From: Prevotella sp.
GTDB lineage: Bacteria; Bacteroidota; Bacteroidia; Bacteroidales; Bacteroidaceae
Length of the DNA: 51,479 nt
Assembly (NCBI GenBank): GCA_016285075.1
Contig: JAEEQB010000030.1
Location: 1 to 51,479, forward strand
Direction of reading: 5' to 3'
A program made the position numbers and the translations under genes. The notes under the pieces are model-generated. The model made no database searches and had not been told where the DNA came from. It worked only from the letters and a program-made list of their open reading frames with translations. Positions 7,691-17,061 of this stretch are shown here, piece after piece. The stretch's first letter is position 1, and each line of letters begins with the position of its first letter.

Positions 7691-9741
7691 CTTCTGAAGA
7701 GTTCAAAGGTGAATTTACATTCGAAGTCATCAAACTGTCCGTTAAGGAAACTGGAGAAGAGTCCTATGGAGAAGAAACGGTTCGTAAGACCGTAACCCAG
7801 CTCGAAGTAGGGACGTGTATGCTCGATGCTTAAGGCGCTGAGATAGATGCGTTCTTTCTCAATATAGTGTCCGAAGAAAGGTAACCATGATGCACATAGC
7901 AGTGGTGTCTCATATGACAGGTTTGTACGTACATAATATTCAGACTCGTTATACCAACGGCTGCTTAACAACTGAAAATTGCCTGTCCAGTCATCATCCC
8001 ATCCCTCAGGCAGGTTGTTGTCACGGAAGTTGGTGTAGTCAACGAAGTGGTTACTGTCCTTGTGAGTGTAAAAACCACTGCCCATACGTATGTTCAGCTT
8101 TCGCAGTGGGTGGAACTGGTGTTTGATGGAAGTGTCGAATTCCCACCGCTCATAGCCAATGGATGAGTGGTTGACGCCCTTGATGCCCCGTTCGTAATCT
8201 ATCGTGAATACTGGTCCTTTTTGCCAGGGACGGAGCTTGAAACTGAGCACGGGGGCAAAACTGCGGTATTCGGTGGGCTTGTCGTAGATACGCATGGCTT
8301 CCGGTTCGTAGGCTCGTCGCTGATGAAAGGAAAAACCTGTTTCAATATCTATCCAGTCGAAAAGCATGATATTGTTAGTCAAACGCAAATGGTTGTCGTC
8401 AAACAGTTCCATCTCGCGACTCAGTTTGAGCGTGTCTTGATGCTCGTGGCGAATCTCGTCGGCTACGCTGGAGTGTCTTGTACGATTGCCGTTCCCATAA
8501 ACCACCTCTATATAACCGTCGCGTTTGGGATTGTAGTTGAATCGAAGGGGAACAGTGAAATAGAATTTCTTGTATTTGAAGTTATAGCCGAACCAGGGAT
8601 TGAACTGAAAGAACCTGTGGGCATTGAAGTAATATTCGGCACCGAGGCGTATTTTGTAAGAAAGGCCCTTGCTGTGGCTGTAGCTCAGGTATTGAGGATT
8701 CAGGATGGGAGAGAGTTTGAAGTAGGTATGTTCTGATTTGTAGCGCAGCGACTGTACCAGATTGTCGGCTATGCGGTGGCGAATGATGTCGTTGAAGAAG
8801 TCAAGACGTTTCTTCTGACGTATGGAGTCGCGTTCCTCCCGAATGGAGTCGGCAGGCGTTGGCTTCTGTTTGTGGGCTTCGTCATATAGCTGGTAGATGC
8901 TTTCTTCTTGAGGGGAAAGAGGAATAGGACGTAATGAGTCGATGAGCACCCGAGAGTCTACATTCTTAATGGAGTCGGGTAGGGTGGTCGGACAATCATA
9001 TACAGCTTCGAAAGTGGCGAAGATACGGTTGCCCAGGAAAGAGAATTCTCCTTCGGTCTTACATTGCTTGGGGAGTAGCGAGCGGGAGTCCTCATCGCCC
9101 TGAGTGGTTTCGGTATGAAATTTGATCATGTCGAACTCGCCGTCAATGGACGAAGAAATAATTCTTCCTGTTCTGAAGTCTACAACCGCTTCTCCAGAAA
9201 CAAGTTGTGTGTTTTCATTTAAGAGGGGCTTGAATTTGATGTGAGCCACACCAGTAATGAGAGGCTGGATGTCGTAACGATAGTACTGGAAGTTCTTGCG
9301 ATGGAATGGAGAGAGCAGATGGTCCATGTAAATAGTCTCGCCATATAGGTTAGGGGTCAGGAATTCCACGAGTGTAGGCATGGCACGCCGATTGTGGCGG
9401 ATGGTGCTTGATACCACCTGACGGTTGATGTCGTAGACATGAATGTCTTTGAATTTTACCCGATTGTAGGATTCGTGGATGAAGACCCTGTCACCGTCTG
9501 CTATGGAGTACATGGTGGGCACCAGCCAAAGCGTGGCATTACGTTTCCAGCAACTGAACGTCCGTTTCACATAGACATTCGATGTGTAGCCGTTGACATC
9601 ATTCTCGGAAATTGTATTGGGATAGTTGAATATATGTTTCAGTATGGGAGAAGTTACTTTCTTCCGTGCCAAAACATAACTGGGCATACTGCTTGTGAGT
9701 ATGCCCAGCATGATAACCTTTATCAACGTGTTGCATTTCAC
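7684..9741 (-). CDS. DUF5686-family outer-membrane beta-barrel protein
   Basis: 685 residues from a GTG at 9741. The N-terminus MKCNTLIKVIMLGILTSSMP then SYVLA-RKK is a good signal peptide. The middle carries a charged, Ser/Lys-rich linker (residues about 290-325), and the C-terminal half is dense in alternating aromatic strands, ending in F-E-L-F-R-R-W, as expected for a beta-barrel. The profile fits the DUF5686 family, whose function is unknown; this copy seems to lack the N-terminal carboxypeptidase-regulatory-like domain seen in longer members. Start choice: a reading frame extends to a TTG at 9777, but the promoter (-33 at 9775-9778, -7 at 9747-9754) lies inside that extension, so translation should begin at the GTG, at or next to the transcription start. 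A perfect 10-bp inverted repeat (9681-9707) lies in the signal-peptide codons. Confidence 0.78.
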   Translation of the reverse strand: MKCNTLIKVIMLGILTSSMPSYVLARKKVTSPILKHIFNYPNTISENDVNGYTSNVYVKRTFSCWKRNATLWLVPTMYSIADGDRVFIHESYNRVKFKDIHVYDINRQVVSSTIRHNRRAMPTLVEFLTPNLYGETIYMDHLLSPFHRKNFQYYRYDIQPLITGVAHIKFKPLLNENTQLVSGEAVVDFRTGRIISSSIDGEFDMIKFHTETTQGDEDSRSLLPKQCKTEGEFSFLGNRIFATFEAVYDCPTTLPDSIKNVDSRVLIDSLRPIPLSPQEESIYQLYDEAHKQKPTPADSIREERDSIRQKKRLDFFNDIIRHRIADNLVQSLRYKSEHTYFKLSPILNPQYLSYSHSKGLSYKIRLGAEYYFNAHRFFQFNPWFGYNFKYKKFYFTVPLRFNYNPKRDGYIEVVYGNGNRTRHSSVADEIRHEHQDTLKLSREMELFDDNHLRLTNNIMLFDWIDIETGFSFHQRRAYEPEAMRIYDKPTEYRSFAPVLSFKLRPWQKGPVFTIDYERGIKGVNHSSIGYERWEFDTSIKHQFHPLRKLNIRMGSGFYTHKDSNHFVDYTNFRDNNLPEGWDDDWTGNFQLLSSRWYNESEYYVRTNLSYETPLLCASWLPFFGHYIEKERIYLSALSIEHTRPYFELGYGLTNRFFSIGLFSSFLNGQFDDFECKFTFELFRRW

Positions 9742-9746
9742 GCCCC

Positions 9747-9778
9747 CAAAAGTACGATTTTTTTTTGGAGCCGCCAAA
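9747..9778 (-). promoter_or_regulatory. Promoter of the DUF5686-addA unit
   Basis: Minus-strand TTTG (9775-9778), a 20-bp spacer, then TACTTTTG (9747-9754). The predicted start of transcription coincides with the GTG at 9741, giving a leaderless message. Confidence 0.65.
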
Positions 9779-9800
9779 TTTTTCCTACTGAATGTGTCTT

Positions 9801-10673
9801 TTAGCCCAGATATTTCATTAATATCTTAGCGTTCCCCGATTCTCGCAGTTTCAAAATGCTCTTTTCGCGAATCTGGCGTACACGCTCTCTTGTCAGTCCT
9901 AGACGGTCGCCGATCTCCTCAAGCCCCCTTTCGTGGCAGCCAATGCCGAAGCACTCGCGGATGATGGTAATCTCGCGTTCCTTAAGAACCTTCGAGAGTA
10001 CAGCATTCAGTTCCTGTGCCATGGATTCGTGGTCAACCTGCCGGTCTGTACGTGAGTCGTCACCTGAAGACATCACGTCAAGCATGGTATTGTCCTCACC
10101 CTCCTGGAAAGGCGCATCGATAGACATGTGGTGACCGTCAGCCATCATTGATTGGTTGATTTTCTCCTCGTCAATGCGTGTCATTTCAGCCAGTTCCTGA
10201 ACGGAAGGACGACGCAAGTTTTCCTGCTCGAACTTGTTGATTTCATTGTTGATTTTGTTCAATGAACCAACTTGGTTCAGCGGCAGGCGCACAATACGGC
10301 TTTGCTCTGCAATGGCCTGAAGGATGCTTTGGCGAATCCACCATACCGCATAGCTGATAAACTTGAATCCGCGAGTCTCGTCAAATTTCTGTGCTGCTTT
10401 GATGAGGCCGATGTTACCCTCGTCAATGAGGTCTGTGAGAGTCAATCCTTGGTGCTGGTACTGCTTGGCAACCGAAACAACAAATCTAAGATTGGATTCC
10501 ACAAGTTTGTTTTTTGCACGTTCCCCTTCCGGTCCGCCTTTACGTATTTGCTGTGCCAGCTCGATTTCCTCATCGATGCTTATCAGTGGTGCGCGGCCGA
10601 TCTCTACTAAATACTTGTCGAGAGCCTCACTGGAACGATTTGTGATGCTCTTTTGGATTTTTAACTGCCTCAT
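9801..10673 (-). CDS. rpoD: Primary sigma factor RpoD/SigA (short Bacteroidetes form)
   Basis: 290 residues, the usual length for the Bacteroidetes housekeeping sigma factor, which lacks the long region 1.1 of proteobacterial sigma-70. Visible regions: 1.2 (NRSSEALDKYLVEIGRAPL, residues 12-30), 2.1-2.4 (NLRFVVSVAKQYQHQG, DLIDEGNIGLIKAAQKFD, FKFISYAVWWIRQSI; about 61-117), 3 (residues about 120-210) and 4 with the helix-turn-helix 'GLEEIGDRLGLTRERVRQIR' (about 250-272). It directs RNA polymerase to the TTTG/TAnnTTTG promoters found throughout this window. The gene is transcribed alone, with its own -7 box about 80 nt upstream and the uvrA end about 140 bp upstream. Confidence 0.95.
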   Translation of the reverse strand: MRQLKIQKSITNRSSEALDKYLVEIGRAPLISIDEEIELAQQIRKGGPEGERAKNKLVESNLRFVVSVAKQYQHQGLTLTDLIDEGNIGLIKAAQKFDETRGFKFISYAVWWIRQSILQAIAEQSRIVRLPLNQVGSLNKINNEINKFEQENLRRPSVQELAEMTRIDEEKINQSMMADGHHMSIDAPFQEGEDNTMLDVMSSGDDSRTDRQVDHESMAQELNAVLSKVLKEREITIIRECFGIGCHERGLEEIGDRLGLTRERVRQIREKSILKLRESGNAKILMKYLG

Positions 10674-10751
10674 TCTTTATTCCCTTTAGCCTTTTTCTAT
10701 TAACTACTTGAAAATCAAGAGTGTATGTGTATATACTGCTTTAAAGCGGCG

Positions 10752-10759
10752 CAAAGTTA
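10752..10759 (-). promoter_or_regulatory. -7 box of rpoD promoter
   Basis: Minus-strand TAACTTTG. The leader to the rpoD ATG (10673) is about 75 nt. There is no clear -33 TTTG at the ideal distance. Confidence 0.5.
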
Positions 10760-10814
10760 CGAAAAATAACGATAGGTTGTATCGTTTTTCTTTATTTTTT
10801 AAGAATATTTATAC

Positions 10815-13646
10815 TTAAAGTTTATCTTTTAAGTATTGTCCTGTAATGCTTTCCTTGCACGCAGCAACTTCTTCAGGGGTACCAGCGCAAACCAATGAAC
10901 CTCCCCGATCACCGCCGTCAGGGCCTAAGTCAATGATATGATCGGCACATTTGATGATTTCCAGGTTGTGCTCAATAATAATAATGGTGTGCCCTCGTTC
11001 TATGAGTGCATTGAACGATTTAAGCAGTCTATGGATATCGTGGAAATGCAGTCCTGTGGTCGGTTCGTCAAAGATGAACATAGTGGGATCCTGACGTTCC
11101 AGACCTATGAAATAGGCTAATTTCACGCGTTGGTTTTCACCGCCTGACAGACTCGATGAATTCTGGCCTAGTTTGATGTAGCCGAGACCCACGTCTTCAA
11201 GCGGTTTCAGACGATTGACAATAGTCTTTGTCAGCTTTTCCTGCTGGCCTTTGCCAGAAGAACCAAAGAACTCTATGGCTTCGGAGATGGTCATATTCAG
11301 TACGTCGTCAATGTTCTTGCCATTAAAACGTACATCGAGAATGTCGTGCTTGAAGCGGTGTCCATGGCAGGATTCGCATTCCAGAACCAAATCGGCCATG
11401 AACTGCATTTCAACTGTGATGGTGCCTGCTCCTTTGCACTCATCACATCGTCCTCCATCAGCATTGAACGAGAAGAACTGTGCTGAGAACCCCATCTGTT
11501 GGCTTAATGGCTGTTCTGCAAAGAGGTCACGAATGGCATCGTAGGCCTTTACATAAGTAGCTGGATTTGAACGGGTGGACTTACCGATGGGGTTCTGGTC
11601 TACAAACTCAATACGTTTGATGGCATCGAGATCGCCAGCCAGGCCAAGATGTTCTCCTGGCAGGTCGCAGACATCCCCTAAGTGCCGTTTCAGGGCAGGG
11701 TAGAGGATGCCCTTGATAAGGCTGGATTTTCCGCTTCCACTGACGCCTGTCAAAACAGTCATCACATTCAGCGGGATGCGTACGTCAATACCGCAGAGGT
11801 TGTTCATTCTGGCTCCGCGAATCTCGATGAAGCGGTTCCAGGGACGTCGACTCTTTGGGACAGGGATCTCCTCCTGATGCATCAGGTAGCTGACTGTGTG
11901 GCTGAGTGGGTAGCTCTTAGCGTAGTCATGATGATCAGTGGGGCGGGGAGGGGGGCCTTCATAGACGATTTCACCACCGAGTCGGCCAGCGTCAGGTCCT
12001 ACGTCGATAAGGTGGTCAGCGGCTCGCATGATGTCCTCGTCGTGTTCCACCACGACCACCGTGTTGCCTAAGGCCTGCAGGTCTTTGAGCACATGTATCA
12101 GTCGGTCGGTGTCTCTCGAATGCAGTCCGATGCTCGGCTCGTCGAGGATGTATAGCGAGCCGACAAGTGAACTGCCTAAGGAGGTGCAGAGGTTGATGCG
12201 CTGGCTTTCACCGCCGCTCAGAGAGTTGGATAGACGGTTTAAGGTGAGATACCCAAGTCCTACATTCAGAAGGAATTGCAGTCGGCTTTTAATCTCTGTC
12301 AGCAGTCTGCTCCCTATTTCCGTGTCGTGTTGGGAAAGCTGTAGTGTGTCGAACCATTCCTTCAGTCTCACTACAGGCATCTGCACCAGGTCACTGATGC
12401 TGCGTCCTTCGATTTTCACATATCCCGCTTCGGGTTTCAGACGTGTGCCATGACATTTGGGACAGGTGGTTTTTCCCCGGTAGCGTGCCAGCATGACTCT
12501 GTACTGTATCTTATATTGGTTCTCCCTCACCATTTGGAAGAACTGGTCAATACAGGGTTTTTCTTTCTTCCCCCTGTCGCTTGGGAGTCCGTGCCAGAGC
12601 CAGTCTTTTTCTTTCTGACTCAGGTTCATATAAGGCTCAAAAATAGGGAAGTCATCGTTGGCAGCATGTTGGATGAACCATTGTTGCCACTCTTTCATCT
12701 TGTCTCCGTGCCAGCATACTACGCATCCGTCATAAACCGAGAGTGTCGTGTTGGGAATAACCAATCGTTCATCAATGCCGATGACACTACCGAAGCCTTG
12801 ACATTCAGGACATGCACCTACTGGTGAGTTGAAAGAGAAGAGCTGGTCGGTGGGCTCTTCAAACGTCATCCCGTCGGCTTCGAACCTTATGGAGAAGTCG
12901 TAGACGATGTTAGACGGAAGGAACATCATGCGGCATTCGCCTTGTCCTTCATAGAATGCCGTTTCTGCAGAATCTACCAGACGGGCAATGGTGTCTTTGC
13001 TGTCGTCCACGGAAAGGCGGTCTATGACCAGGTAGAGATCTGATGTTTGCGGTTTGTCTGTTTCACCACTATCCAGATAGTCGTCTATTCTTATGAAGTC
13101 CCCGTTGGCAAACATCCGTGCGTATCCTTCTAAAACAAATGCTTTGAGTTGTTGTTCCAACGTACGTCCTTCAGTAACCCTGATGGGTGACATAATGGCA
13201 AACTTCGTACCTTTCTGATACTGTAGCATCTGCTGGACAATGTCTTCCGTGGAGTGCTTCTTGACTTCCTGTCCTGAGATGGGCGAAAAGGTACGTCCGA
13301 TGCGTGCAAAGAGCAAGCGTAAGTACTCGTAAATCTCCGTCGATGTGCCTACGGTGCTCCTGGGATTACGTGCAATGACTTTCTGCTCGATGGCTATGGC
13401 TGGTGGAATGCCGCGAATGAAGTCGCATTCGGGTTTGTTCATTCGCCCAAGGAACTGCCTTGCATAGCTTGAAAGGCTCTCTACGTACCTTCGCTGGCCT
13501 TCGGCGTAAAGTGTGTCGAAAGCCAAAGAAGATTTGCCGGAGCCACTGACTCCGGCAATCACTGTTAACTTGTCTCTGGGTATACGCACGTCAACATTTT
13601 TCAGGTTGTTGACGCGCGCCCCTTTTATTTCAATATATTCGTCCAA
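10815..13646 (-). CDS. uvrA: Excinuclease ABC subunit A
   Basis: 943 residues, full length. UvrA is the damage-sensing ATPase of nucleotide excision repair and loads UvrB. Both ABC modules are present: the first with Walker A GVSGSGKSS (about 32-40) and signature LSGGESQRINL followed by YILDEPSIGLH; the second with GVSGSGKSSLI and signature LSGGENQRVKL followed by FIFDEPTTGLH. Cys pairs for zinc binding are visible: CPECQGFG, CPKCHGTR, and C-D-E-C...C-E-S-C. The C-terminal signature (ENQRVKLAYFIG) differs from the EAQRVKLA of E. coli UvrA. The gene starts 24 bp after the uxaB stop and may be read through from it. Confidence 0.95.
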   Translation of the reverse strand: MDEYIEIKGARVNNLKNVDVRIPRDKLTVIAGVSGSGKSSLAFDTLYAEGQRRYVESLSSYARQFLGRMNKPECDFIRGIPPAIAIEQKVIARNPRSTVGTSTEIYEYLRLLFARIGRTFSPISGQEVKKHSTEDIVQQMLQYQKGTKFAIMSPIRVTEGRTLEQQLKAFVLEGYARMFANGDFIRIDDYLDSGETDKPQTSDLYLVIDRLSVDDSKDTIARLVDSAETAFYEGQGECRMMFLPSNIVYDFSIRFEADGMTFEEPTDQLFSFNSPVGACPECQGFGSVIGIDERLVIPNTTLSVYDGCVVCWHGDKMKEWQQWFIQHAANDDFPIFEPYMNLSQKEKDWLWHGLPSDRGKKEKPCIDQFFQMVRENQYKIQYRVMLARYRGKTTCPKCHGTRLKPEAGYVKIEGRSISDLVQMPVVRLKEWFDTLQLSQHDTEIGSRLLTEIKSRLQFLLNVGLGYLTLNRLSNSLSGGESQRINLCTSLGSSLVGSLYILDEPSIGLHSRDTDRLIHVLKDLQALGNTVVVVEHDEDIMRAADHLIDVGPDAGRLGGEIVYEGPPPRPTDHHDYAKSYPLSHTVSYLMHQEEIPVPKSRRPWNRFIEIRGARMNNLCGIDVRIPLNVMTVLTGVSGSGKSSLIKGILYPALKRHLGDVCDLPGEHLGLAGDLDAIKRIEFVDQNPIGKSTRSNPATYVKAYDAIRDLFAEQPLSQQMGFSAQFFSFNADGGRCDECKGAGTITVEMQFMADLVLECESCHGHRFKHDILDVRFNGKNIDDVLNMTISEAIEFFGSSGKGQQEKLTKTIVNRLKPLEDVGLGYIKLGQNSSSLSGGENQRVKLAYFIGLERQDPTMFIFDEPTTGLHFHDIHRLLKSFNALIERGHTIIIIEHNLEIIKCADHIIDLGPDGGDRGGSLVCAGTPEEVAACKESITGQYLKDKL

Positions 13647-13670
13647 TAATAGTCAATTCTATGTGTTCAA

Positions 13671-15110
13671 TTACAAAATGGTCTTAACAGCCTCAAGCAT
13701 ACCTACCTGCTGGATGGTATCGAGGAACTGCTTCACCATAATGTTCAGGCCGGGAATCTTGTTCAAGTCTTCCTGCCAGATGAACTCTGCGCCGAGTACG
13801 CCATCGGTCACCTTCTGTGTGTCTCCGGTAGCCCACAGTTCCTTCAGCAGATCCATAATCTTCTGGTCGTCGTTGGGAACAATCTCTGCACCGTCTTCCC
13901 GTTTGCCACCTTTATAATAAGTAATGATGGCAGCCAGTCCGAAGACGAGTCCCTTAGGCAGTTCACCCTTACGCTCAAGGAAAGTCTTGAGGCCGGGGAG
14001 GTCGCGGGCCTGGAATTTCGGGAACGAGTTCAGCATAATGCTAGTCACCTGATGGTCAACGAAAGGATTATCGAAGCGTTCCAGCACATCTCCGGCAAAT
14101 TTCTCCAACTCGTCCATAGGCAAGTCGAGTGTCTGCATCAGTTCATCAAACTGTACTTTGTGTATATATTTGCTGATAACCTCATGGTTGCAGGCATCGC
14201 GTACGATGTTTACGCCAGAAAGGTAAGCTACAGGCGAGAGCACGGTGTGCGGACCGTTAAGCAAAGTAACCTTGCGCTTGTGGTAAGGCTCCTCGGAGGG
14301 CACAAACAGCACATGCAGTCCGGCTTTGTCGGCAGGGAATTCCTTGGCGACTTCCTTCGGTGCCTCGATAACCCACAGGTGGAAGTTCTCAGCCTGTACG
14401 ACAAGGTTGTCACGATAAGAGATTTTCTCTTGAATCTCTGCAATCTCCTTGCGTGGGAATCCGGGCACAATACGGTCAACCAAGGTGGCATATACACCGC
14501 AAGCCTCGTCAAACCACTTCTTGAAGTCACTGGGCAGCTGCCACAGTTCAATATACTTGTTGATGCAGTCTTTCAGTACATGTCCATTAAGGAAAATCAG
14601 CTCGCATGGGAAGATGATAAGTCCCTTGGTGGGATCGCCGTTAAAAGTCTGCCAACGGCGATAGAGCAGCTGCACCAGCTTGCCGGGGTATGATGAGGCA
14701 GGCTTGTCCTCCAGTTTGCAAGTGGGGTCAAAAGCAATACCAGCCTCTGTTGTGTTAGAAATGACAAACCTGATTTCTGGTTGGTCGGCCAAAGCCATGA
14801 AGGCATCGTTCTGTGAATAGGGGTTCAGGGCACGGCTAATCACATCGATACGCTCCAAGGTGTTCACGGCTTTGCCGTTCTCGCGTCCTTGTAGGTTAAC
14901 GTGATAGAGACAGTCCTGGCCATTCAACCATTCTGCCATGCCGCGTTCTATAGGCTGTACGACGACAACGGAGCCGTTGAAGTCGGTCTTCTGATCCATG
15001 TTCCAAATAATCCAATCGACGAACGCACGAAGGAAATTACCTTCACCAAACTGAATCACTTTTTCGGGCATCACGCTCTTAGGCGCGAAGTGTTTGTTTA
15101 ATGGTTTCAT
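13671..15110 (-). CDS. uxaB: Tagaturonate reductase (altronate oxidoreductase)
   Basis: 479 residues of the polyol/mannitol dehydrogenase family. It should reduce D-tagaturonate to D-altronate with NADH, a middle step in galacturonate (pectin) breakdown. The N-terminus reads 'VIQFGEGNFLRAFVDWIIW' (nucleotide-binding G-x-G-x-F), then 'VISNTTEAGIAFDP', and the family's substrate-site region 'KVTLLNGPHTVLSPVAYL' with Lys and Asn-Gly-x-His at about residues 278-286. Two GH28 pectinase genes are in the same window, one starting 2 kb away, which supports the pectin role. It has its own promoter, divergent from the C69 peptidase gene. Confidence 0.9.
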   Translation of the reverse strand: MKPLNKHFAPKSVMPEKVIQFGEGNFLRAFVDWIIWNMDQKTDFNGSVVVVQPIERGMAEWLNGQDCLYHVNLQGRENGKAVNTLERIDVISRALNPYSQNDAFMALADQPEIRFVISNTTEAGIAFDPTCKLEDKPASSYPGKLVQLLYRRWQTFNGDPTKGLIIFPCELIFLNGHVLKDCINKYIELWQLPSDFKKWFDEACGVYATLVDRIVPGFPRKEIAEIQEKISYRDNLVVQAENFHLWVIEAPKEVAKEFPADKAGLHVLFVPSEEPYHKRKVTLLNGPHTVLSPVAYLSGVNIVRDACNHEVISKYIHKVQFDELMQTLDLPMDELEKFAGDVLERFDNPFVDHQVTSIMLNSFPKFQARDLPGLKTFLERKGELPKGLVFGLAAIITYYKGGKREDGAEIVPNDDQKIMDLLKELWATGDTQKVTDGVLGAEFIWQEDLNKIPGLNIMVKQFLDTIQQVGMLEAVKTIL

Positions 15111-15153
15111 TTTTACTTGTATTTGTTTTAGAATTGTTTTTTGTTTGCGAATG

Positions 15154-15185
15154 CAAAGTTACGGCAATTTTTCCAAACAGCCAAA
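15154..15185 (-). promoter_or_regulatory. uxaB promoter
   Basis: Minus-strand TTTG (15182-15185), a 20-bp gap, then TAACTTTG (15154-15161). Leader of about 40 nt. Confidence 0.6.
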
Positions 15186-15222
15186 TTTTCGTGCATTGTC
15201 TTCTGTGAAAAAAGCGTAAAGG

Positions 15223-15255
15223 TTTGCGCATTTCGGTTTTTTTGTTGTAACTTTG
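15223..15255 (+). promoter_or_regulatory. Promoter of the C69 peptidase-GH28-TPR run
   Basis: TTTG (15223-15226), a 21-bp gap, then TAACTTTG (15248-15255). It is divergent from the uxaB promoter; the two cores lie about 40 bp apart. Confidence 0.6.
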
Positions 15256-15309
15256 CGCCTTTGAGTACAAATATGCCTTAAGAACCATCAGAATCGATAA
15301 TTATAAATA

Positions 15310-17013
15310 ATGTATATGAAACGGACACTATTTTTTTCGCTACTAAGTTTTATGCTGTTTGCCGGTGCTTGGCATCAGGCTTCGGCTTGTACTAATTTCA
15401 TTGTTGGCAAGAAGGCATCAGCCGACGGTTCGGTCATCTGTTCTTACAACGCTGACTCTTACGGTGCCTTCATGCATCTTTATCATTATCCTCGAGCCAG
15501 GCATCAGCCAGGTGAGATGCGTAAAGTCTTTGAGTGGGATACGAACAAATATCTGGGTGAGATACCTGAGGCAGCAGAAACCTGGAATGTCATAGGCAAC
15601 ACCAACGAGTGGCAGCTCACAATTGGCGAGACCACTTTTGGCGGACGTGAGGAGATGGTGGACACTACAGGCATCATTGACTACGGATCGCTTATCTATA
15701 TTGCCCTTCAACGTTCCAAAACGGCCCGCGAAGCCATTGAGGTGATGACCACGCTGGTAGAGCAATATGGCTATTGCTCCGAGGGTGAGACTTTTACCAT
15801 CTGCGACCCCAACGAGGCATGGATCATGGAGATGATGGGCTGTGCCAGCGACCGTACTATTTCCAAGGAGCGTACTGTTTGGGTGGCCATGAGAGTGCCC
15901 GATGACATGATTTGCGGACACGCCAACCAGAGCCGTATTACGACCTTCATGCCAGCCAAGAAACAGAAGAAAGGACAGGAGACCGTGTTGTGGTCGAAGA
16001 ATGTTGTTTCCTATGCAAAGAAGATGGGTTGGTACGACGGTAACGACCATGATTTTAGCTATAATGCTGCCTATGCCGCTCCTGACTTCTCTGGGCGACG
16101 AATATGTGATGCCCGGGTATGGCAGTTCTTCCGCCGTTATGCGGATGGCATGGACCGGTATATCCCCTGGGCAGCAGGTATAGAGAAGGATGCTGAGCCG
16201 ATGCCCCTTTGGGTAAAGCCCAACCGTCTTCTGACTGTTCAGGACGTGCAGGCTGCCATGCGAGACCACTACGAGGGTACACCGTTTGATGTGTCCGACC
16301 AATCGGATATTCCTGAGGATTTGGGAGGTGGTATTTGGCAGATGCCTTATCGTCCCACGCCACTTTATTTTGAGGTGGATGGGAAGAAATACTTCAACGA
16401 GCGTCCAACGTCCACCCAGCAGACGGCTTGGACTTTTGTCTCTCAGATGCGTTCTTGGCTTCCTCGCGAGGTAGGCGGCTGTTTCTGGTTTGGCAATGAC
16501 GATGGCAACATGGTTGCTTATACCCCTGTCTACTGCTGTTCCACGCGCCAGCCCCAATGCTACAGTGGGAAGGGTGCTGACGATATCACCTTCTCTATGG
16601 ACAATGCCTTCTGGGTAGAGAACTGGGTGAGCAATATGGTCTATCCGCGCTATTCTGCCTTGTTCCCCGACCTTCAGCAGGTACGCGACTCGTTGGAACA
16701 GTCCTACTTTGCCCAGCAGAAATTCATTGAGGAGCAGGCCCAACAGATAGCCGATGCCAATGAGCGTGCAGAATTCCTGACGTCCTACAGTTGCCGTAAG
16801 GCCGATGAGATGATTAGCCGTTGGCGTCAGCTGGCTACCTATCTCATTGTTCGCCACAATGATATGGCAGTACGTCCTGTAGATAGCAAAGGACAGTTCC
16901 AGCGTTCCCCATATGGGCTGGGTGCAAGGGTTCAGCGTCCCGGCTATCCTGAGGGTTTCCGTCGTCAGTTAGTGCGTCAGACAGGCGAGAAGTATTTGAA
17001 GCCTGGAGAATGA
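15310..17013 (+). CDS. Exported C69-family dipeptidase
   Basis: 567 residues. A signal peptide (MYMKRTLFFSLLSFMLFAGA then WHQASA) is followed directly by Cys27, the N-terminal nucleophile expected after cleavage in peptidase family C69, in the context ACTNFIVGKKASADGSVI. Later family blocks are present: 'ETFTICDPNEAWIMEMMG' and the 'FWFGNDDGNMVAYTPVYCC' segment. It probably hydrolyses dipeptides in the periplasm. Translation may start at the second ATG (15316), which gives a more compact signal peptide. A GH28 gene follows after 48 bp and could be co-transcribed. The large antisense frame lying over this gene is a shadow. Confidence 0.88.
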   Translation: MYMKRTLFFSLLSFMLFAGAWHQASACTNFIVGKKASADGSVICSYNADSYGAFMHLYHYPRARHQPGEMRKVFEWDTNKYLGEIPEAAETWNVIGNTNEWQLTIGETTFGGREEMVDTTGIIDYGSLIYIALQRSKTAREAIEVMTTLVEQYGYCSEGETFTICDPNEAWIMEMMGCASDRTISKERTVWVAMRVPDDMICGHANQSRITTFMPAKKQKKGQETVLWSKNVVSYAKKMGWYDGNDHDFSYNAAYAAPDFSGRRICDARVWQFFRRYADGMDRYIPWAAGIEKDAEPMPLWVKPNRLLTVQDVQAAMRDHYEGTPFDVSDQSDIPEDLGGGIWQMPYRPTPLYFEVDGKKYFNERPTSTQQTAWTFVSQMRSWLPREVGGCFWFGNDDGNMVAYTPVYCCSTRQPQCYSGKGADDITFSMDNAFWVENWVSNMVYPRYSALFPDLQQVRDSLEQSYFAQQKFIEEQAQQIADANERAEFLTSYSCRKADEMISRWRQLATYLIVRHNDMAVRPVDSKGQFQRSPYGLGARVQRPGYPEGFRRQLVRQTGEKYLKPGE

Positions 17014-17061
17014 GTCAAGGCTTGAGCTGATGTATAACAATCACCTGGTAAATAAATAGTT

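Noticed and set aside
15418..16857. Long antisense frame of 479 codons over the C69 peptidase gene
   Set aside because: The plus-strand gene has signal peptide, nucleophile Cys and family motifs. The antisense product has no recognisable features; its openness follows from codon bias in the sense gene.
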